Source of the DNA: Candidatus Hecatellales archaeon B24
Lineage (GTDB): Archaea; Thermoproteota; Bathyarchaeia; Hecatellales; Hecatellaceae
DNA: 9,463 nucleotides
Reading direction: 5' to 3'
NCBI GenBank assembly: GCA_001593855.1
Contig: LUCC01000016.1
Coordinates: forward strand, 11,820 to 21,282
Shown here: positions 6,725-9,463 of the stretch, piece after piece
Layout of the letters: every line of letters starts with the position of its first letter
Numbering within the stretch: the first letter of the stretch is position 1
Position numbers and translations under genes: made by a program
The notes under the pieces: model-generated
What the model saw: only the letters and a program-made list of their open reading frames with translations
What the model was told of the DNA's origin: nothing
Databases searched by the model: none

Positions 6725-6958
6725 CTAGCTTCTAGCATGGTGGAAAACGGTTTTAAGCCTACCATAAAAGACTTTCAAGTTTAAGGCCAGATGGACTGCT
6801 GCCAGAACTATGAAGGTTAGGGCAATATAAAAGTGTAAATTGAAGACAGGCGCCCTGAAACCTTGACCGAAGGAGGCTTGACGGAGAAAATAGAGTTTTA
6901 AGCCTGTAAAGCCCGCTATGGCTAACAGCACAATTAAGGCAAAGTCGACGCAGACCAT
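6725..6958 (-). CDS. Small two-helix membrane protein, cytochrome b-like / DUF4405-like
   Basis: The 77-residue product has two membrane segments, about residues 3-24 (VCVDFALIVLLAIAGFTGLKLY) in part and 43-63. The second helix carries His42 and His56, 13 residues apart between them, a spacing seen when two histidines face the same side of a helix and bind heme. The pattern of an aspartate in the first helix, a short linker and a histidine-bearing second helix recalls DUF4405 and related small cytochrome b-like domains; this is a tentative similarity. The basic tail suggests the C-terminus is inside. ATG 6958 has no well-placed ribosome binding site. The frame stays open for about 34 codons upstream, with a basic stretch (GKTLRGKRLLTL) directly before the ATG, but contains no ATG, GTG or TTG. 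It precedes the permease gene by 131 bases on the same strand. Confidence 0.55.
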   Translation of the reverse strand: MVCVDFALIVLLAIAGFTGLKLYFLRQASFGQGFRAPVFNLHFYIALTFIVLAAVHLALNLKVFYGRLKTVFHHARS

Positions 6959-6992
6959 TAACGTTAAAAGACGTTTCCCCCTCAGAGTCTTA

Positions 6993-7012
6993 CCCCTCCG
7001 CTTTTCGCGGGG
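6993..7012. other. GC-rich hairpin upstream of the small membrane protein gene
   Basis: CCGC (6998-7001) and GCGG (7007-7010) pair around a five-base loop, extendable by two further pairs including a T-G pair. It lies in the probable leader of the minus-strand gene. Short and possibly fortuitous. Confidence 0.25.
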
Positions 7013-7060
7013 ATTCTCAGAAAAGGATTTAAGTTTTCCGTGAGACCATGTTTCAGGCGA

Positions 7061-7068
7061 TTATAAAG
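7061..7068 (-). promoter_or_regulatory. Possible TATA box for the minus-strand membrane genes
   Basis: Reads CTTTATAA on the minus strand, about 103 bases ahead of ATG 6958. Transcription from here would begin near 7037, leaving an unusually long leader of about 80 bases for an archaeal gene. Confidence 0.4.
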
Positions 7069-7095
7069 GGTAAACTTAAATTTTTCCGGGCAAAG

Positions 7096-7103
7096 TTTTT
7101 AAA
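7096..7103 (+). promoter_or_regulatory. TATA box for the lysZ-lysJ operon
   Basis: TTTTTAAA preceded by CAAAG lies about 50 bases ahead of ATG 7154. It would place the transcription start near 7127 and leave a leader of about 27 bases. It is about 30 bases from the opposite-facing box at 7061-7068, so the 195-base gap 6959-7153 holds two divergent promoters. Confidence 0.45.
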
Positions 7104-7153
7104 CAGCTTTAATTATTGAGCGAAGAAAGTAAAGGCTGAGGCTGGTTGCACCC

Positions 7154-7981
7154 ATGGGTGAAGTGTTAAACAGGGTTCTGCTGGTAAAGGTTGGAGGCAG
7201 GCTTGTGAGGGAGGGAGGCGTTCCAGAAGCAGTCCTCGAAGACCTGAAAGAGCTTTGCAAGGACAGAAGCCTGGTTTTCGTTCATGGAGGCGCTGACATA
7301 GTTACAGAGGTTGCTGAGCGTATGGGTAAAAAGCAGAAGTTCATCGTTTCACCCGACGGAATGCGAAGCCGCTACACGGACAGGGAAACCATGGAAATCT
7401 ACGCTATGGTGATGGCGGGGAAAATAAACAAGCAGCTGGTAGCCTCCTTCCAAGCGAAAGGCATGAAGGCCGTAGGGTTAAGCGGAGCCGACGGAATGCT
7501 GCTTAAAGCCGAAAGAAAAAAGAAGCTTGTAATCCTAGATGAACGCGGGAGAAAAGTCGCCATAGACGGAGGCTACACGGGTAGAATCCGCGAGGTCAAC
7601 GGAAGCCTGCTTCTCAACCTTTTAAGGGAGAACTACGTTCCCGTGGTAGCCCCTATAGCCATAGACGACGAATACAACCTGGTGAATGTTGACAGCGACA
7701 GGGCTGCAGCCTACCTGGCAGGAGCCTTGAAGGCCAGCTGCATAGTGTACTGCACAGATGTGGAAGGCGTGATCCTAGACGGGAAACGCGTTGAGAAGCT
7801 CACCGTCTTCGAGGCTGAGGAGGAGCTTCCGAGAATAGGCCATGGGATGAAGCGTAAAGTGTATGCGGCGCTTGAAGCCTTGAACATGGGTGTAGGAGAG
7901 GTTATAATCACTTATGGGCTGGGAGAAAAACCTGTAAGCTCAGCCCTAAAGGGCAAGGTGGGAACCCTAATTGTCCCTTAA
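7154..7981 (+). CDS. lysZ: LysW-aminoadipate / LysW-glutamate kinase (ArgB-like)
   Basis: Amino acid kinase that phosphorylates the side-chain carboxylate of alpha-aminoadipate (lysine route) or glutamate (arginine/ornithine route) while the substrate is bound to the carrier protein LysW. The 275-residue length is normal. Motifs in order: VKVGGR (11-16, phosphate-binding lysine 12), VHGGAD (43-48), SPDGMRSRYTDRE, LSGADGMLLKAERKKKLVILDERGRK, GGYTGRIREVN, NVDSDRAA, CTDVEGVILDG and GHGMKRKV with the conserved lysine. The RSRYT and AERKK segments match archaeal LysZ rather than bacterial ArgB. Two deviations stand out: HGGA where HGGG is usual, and NVDSD where NVDGD or NINGD is usual. ATG 7154 has GAGG 12 bases upstream; GTG 7163 is an alternative. 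It overlaps lysJ by 11 bases. Whether it serves lysine, arginine or both is not decided by sequence alone. Confidence 0.9.
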   Translation: MGEVLNRVLLVKVGGRLVREGGVPEAVLEDLKELCKDRSLVFVHGGADIVTEVAERMGKKQKFIVSPDGMRSRYTDRETMEIYAMVMAGKINKQLVASFQAKGMKAVGLSGADGMLLKAERKKKLVILDERGRKVAIDGGYTGRIREVNGSLLLNLLRENYVPVVAPIAIDDEYNLVNVDSDRAAAYLAGALKASCIVYCTDVEGVILDGKRVEKLTVFEAEEELPRIGHGMKRKVYAALEALNMGVGEVIITYGLGEKPVSSALKGKVGTLIVP

Positions 7982-9176
7982 CCGTGAAGAAGTTATCAAG
8001 CTTGAAAACAAATGGATAGCCCCTGTCTTCCACAGGCGTCCAGTGGTTGCAGTTCGGGGCAGAGACGCCATCCTGTGGGATGCCAACGGCAAACAGTACG
8101 TGGACTGCATGGCAGGGTATGGAGCAGCCTTCCTAGGCCACTGCAACCCAAAAGTTGTTGAAGCTGTGAAAGCTCAAGCTGAAAAGCTTCTGGCATGCCA
8201 CGGCTCAATCTACGCTGAAGCCAGAGCAGAACTTTTGAAGCAGATAGAGCGTATAGCACCTAAGGGGCTTAGAAAAATTTTCCTTTCAAACAGCGGGACG
8301 GAAGCTGTTGAACTCGCTTTTAAGGCTGCCAGAAAATACACTGGGAAACGGGAAATTATCGCCATGATGAGGGGTTTCCACGGTAAAACTTTAGGAGCCC
8401 TCTCCGCCACTTGGAATCCGAAATATCGGGCTCCCTTTGAGCCTCTGCTTCCAGGAGTCAAATTTGTTCCCTACGGGAAGGCTGAAAAGGTTAGGGAGGC
8501 TGTAACCCCTGACACGGCAGCCATAATTGTTGAACCTGTTCAGGGTGAAGGAGGAATCTACGTGGCTCCTGAAGGCTACTTGGAAGAGCTTAGGGAAATC
8601 TGCGACCAGCATGGCATAATACTGATTTTCGACGAAATCCAGACGGGGTTCGGCAGAACTGGAAGGCTTTTCGCCTACGAGCACTGGAACGTTCTGCCCG
8701 ACATCCTCTGCCTTGCCAAGGCTGCTGGAAGCGGGGTTCCGATAGGCGTAACGCTGACCCCAGACGAAGTTCTCGGAGGCTTCTCCATAGGTGAGCATTC
8801 AAGCACTTTCAGCGGTAACCCTCTGGCATGTGCCGCCGCAGCGGCCACCATAGAAGTACTGGTAGAGGGAAGGCTTTGGGAGAAAGCTGAAGCCTTAGGA
8901 AGCCTGTTTAAAGGGCTTCTGTCCAGAATGGCTGAGAAATACCGGGTGGTAAGGGAGGTTCGGGGTTTAGGTTTAATGCTTGGCGTCGAATACCGCTTCG
9001 ATATTCTCGACGTTCTAAACGGCCTGCTTGAAAGAGGTGTAATCACGCTGAGTTCTGGCACGAGAATCCTAAGGTTTCTACCTCCCGTATCCATAACCGA
9101 AGCCCAAATAGAATACGTGGTTGAGAAGCTTGAGGAATGCACTAGGCTGCTAGAGGAGGGGAAAATGAAGAGTTGA
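7971..9176 (+). CDS. lysJ: LysW-aminoadipate-semialdehyde / ornithine aminotransferase (ArgD-like)
   Basis: Class III PLP-dependent aminotransferase (fold type I) that converts the LysW-linked semialdehyde to LysW-lysine or LysW-ornithine, with glutamate as amino donor. The 401-residue length is usual. Motifs: NSGTEAVE (SGT at 108-110, PLP phosphate), GFHGKTLGALSATWNPKYRAPFEPL in parts, VEPVQGEGG, IFDEIQTGFGRTG with aspartate 221 contacting the PLP ring nitrogen, LAKAAGSGVPIG with Schiff-base lysine 250, and STFSGNPLA. The ATWNPKYR segment is closer to archaeal LysJ than to bacterial ArgD. The start is TTG 7971: AGGTGG lies about 9 bases upstream, and no ATG or GTG precedes the conserved region. 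It overlaps the kinase gene by 11 bases and its stop overlaps the start of the next small gene (TTGA). The same enzyme may serve both lysine and arginine pathways, as known in Sulfolobus. Confidence 0.91.
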   Translation: MSLNREEVIKLENKWIAPVFHRRPVVAVRGRDAILWDANGKQYVDCMAGYGAAFLGHCNPKVVEAVKAQAEKLLACHGSIYAEARAELLKQIERIAPKGLRKIFLSNSGTEAVELAFKAARKYTGKREIIAMMRGFHGKTLGALSATWNPKYRAPFEPLLPGVKFVPYGKAEKVREAVTPDTAAIIVEPVQGEGGIYVAPEGYLEELREICDQHGIILIFDEIQTGFGRTGRLFAYEHWNVLPDILCLAKAAGSGVPIGVTLTPDEVLGGFSIGEHSSTFSGNPLACAAAAATIEVLVEGRLWEKAEALGSLFKGLLSRMAEKYRVVREVRGLGLMLGVEYRFDILDVLNGLLERGVITLSSGTRILRFLPPVSITEAQIEYVVEKLEECTRLLEEGKMKS

Positions 9177-9346
9177 AAAATGGGAAATGGAAAGCTCAAC
9201 TTCAAGTAAACGGGGAAACCATGCCTTTAAACCCCTTCGTAAGCCAGATGGTAGCCTCCATCATCCTTGGAATGGTTTCACCCCTGAAAGGACTGCCTGA
9301 AAACGTTGAAACCATAACTGTGACCGTGAAAAAGCTAAAGGAATAA
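9173..9346 (+). CDS. 57-residue protein coupled to lysJ, function unknown
   Basis: Starts at TTG 9173, overlapping the lysJ stop as TTGA, with TAGAGGAGGGGAAAATG (strong GGAGGGG) 12 or more bases upstream. The product begins MKNGKWKAQLQVNGE, then MPLNPFVSQMVASIILGMV and SPLKGLPENVETITVTVKKL. The pattern suggests a beta strand with an NG turn, a central hydrophobic helix (NPFVSQMVASIILGMV), a short SPLKG loop and a final beta strand (ETITVTVKKL). This looks like a folded, conserved small protein and vaguely recalls short archaeal proteins with a similar LNxFV...LGMVSxLKG core, but I cannot name the family. It has no cysteines and does not resemble LysW, which carries zinc-binding cysteines and an acidic C-terminus. 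Its last 12 bases overlap the opposite-strand cofE end. A role linked to the lysine/arginine operon is inferred from position only. Confidence 0.72.
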   Translation: MKNGKWKAQLQVNGETMPLNPFVSQMVASIILGMVSPLKGLPENVETITVTVKKLKE

Positions 9347-9463
9347 GTCTTTGTCTCTAGGCCTGATAAGCTGTCTTCCGCCGGGCTTACGGCTTACCTC
9401 ATACTTGTAGCCTCGAATTACCGCTATGGGTATCCCCTCGTCTGCTTCCCCCATAACCAGCTC
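9335..9463 (-). CDS. cofE: Coenzyme F420-0:L-glutamate ligase, C-terminal fragment
   Basis: The minus-strand frame is open from the window edge to the TAG whose complement is at 9335-9337, giving 42 visible residues. It begins ELVMGEADEGIPIAVIRGYK, which matches the conserved C-terminal segment of CofE (LVMGE.xEGIPV..IRG), followed by a basic tail. CofE adds glutamates to F420-0 in a GTP-dependent reaction, the last step in coenzyme F420 maturation. The rest of the gene lies beyond the right edge. Presence of F420 synthesis is consistent with an archaeal source. The call rests on a short segment, though the motif is distinctive; related FbiB-like proteins share it. Confidence 0.78.
   Translation of the reverse strand, partial: ELVMGEADEGIPIAVIRGYKYEVSRKPGGRQLIRPRDKDLFL

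Noticed and set aside
8675..9205. Long minus-strand frame (176 codons) opposite lysJ
   Set aside because: The lysJ frame carries clear catalytic motifs through this region; the antisense translation is Ser/Pro/Thr-rich without recognisable domains.
9173..9346. The small gene after lysJ as the LysW carrier
   Set aside because: LysW has paired zinc-binding cysteines and an acidic C-terminal EDWGE-like tail. This protein has no cysteine and ends in a basic KKLKE segment.
1..9463. Defence systems, CRISPR arrays, insertion sequences or prophage parts
   Set aside because: No spaced direct repeats, transposase motifs or phage-type genes are visible; the genes are metabolic, proteolytic or transport genes with uniform base composition.

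Overview
This window reads as a stretch of archaeal chromosome, most likely from a TACK-type archaeon, possibly a Bathyarchaeia-like lineage (the lineage is inference; the archaeal assignment is firm). Supporting signs are a PurP-family ATP-grasp ligase, a MoeA fused to a periplasmic-binding-protein-like domain, two genes typical of LysW-carrier lysine/arginine synthesis, the end of a coenzyme F420 ligase gene (cofE), archaeal TATA-like boxes ahead of several genes, and frequent TTG start codons with GGTG/GAGG-type ribosome binding sites. Coding density is high and no gene-free stretch reaches 300 bases.

Layout: (1) 1-654, the C-terminal part of an HtpX-type membrane zinc protease, cut by the window edge. 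(2) 704-2071, a long PurP-like ligase with its own TATA box. (3) 2081-2347 on the minus strand, a small helical protein of unknown function. (4) 2530-5780, two tandem moeA genes joined by a TTGA stop/start overlap; the second carries an extra C-terminal PBP-like domain. (5) 5805-6593 and 6725-6958 on the minus strand, a TauE/SafE-type anion permease and a small two-helix membrane protein with two histidines, possibly heme-binding. (6) 7154-9346 on the plus strand, a lysZ-like kinase, a lysJ-like aminotransferase and a 57-residue protein, all overlapping and so probably one operon. (7) 9335-9463 on the minus strand, the C-terminus of CofE.

How the genes fit together: the moeA pair serves insertion of molybdenum or tungsten into molybdopterin, and two paralogs are common in archaea. 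The lysZ-lysJ pair would carry out phosphorylation and later transamination of a LysW-bound intermediate; the LysW carrier, its ligase and the reductase are not in this window. The most striking single feature is a 95-bp tract shared at 94 of 95 bases by the two otherwise diverged moeA genes, which points to recent gene conversion. Other points of interest are altered residues in conserved loops of the LysZ-like kinase and of the MoeA-fused PBP domain, and the small protein coupled to lysJ. I did not see a defence system, CRISPR array, insertion sequence or RNA gene.
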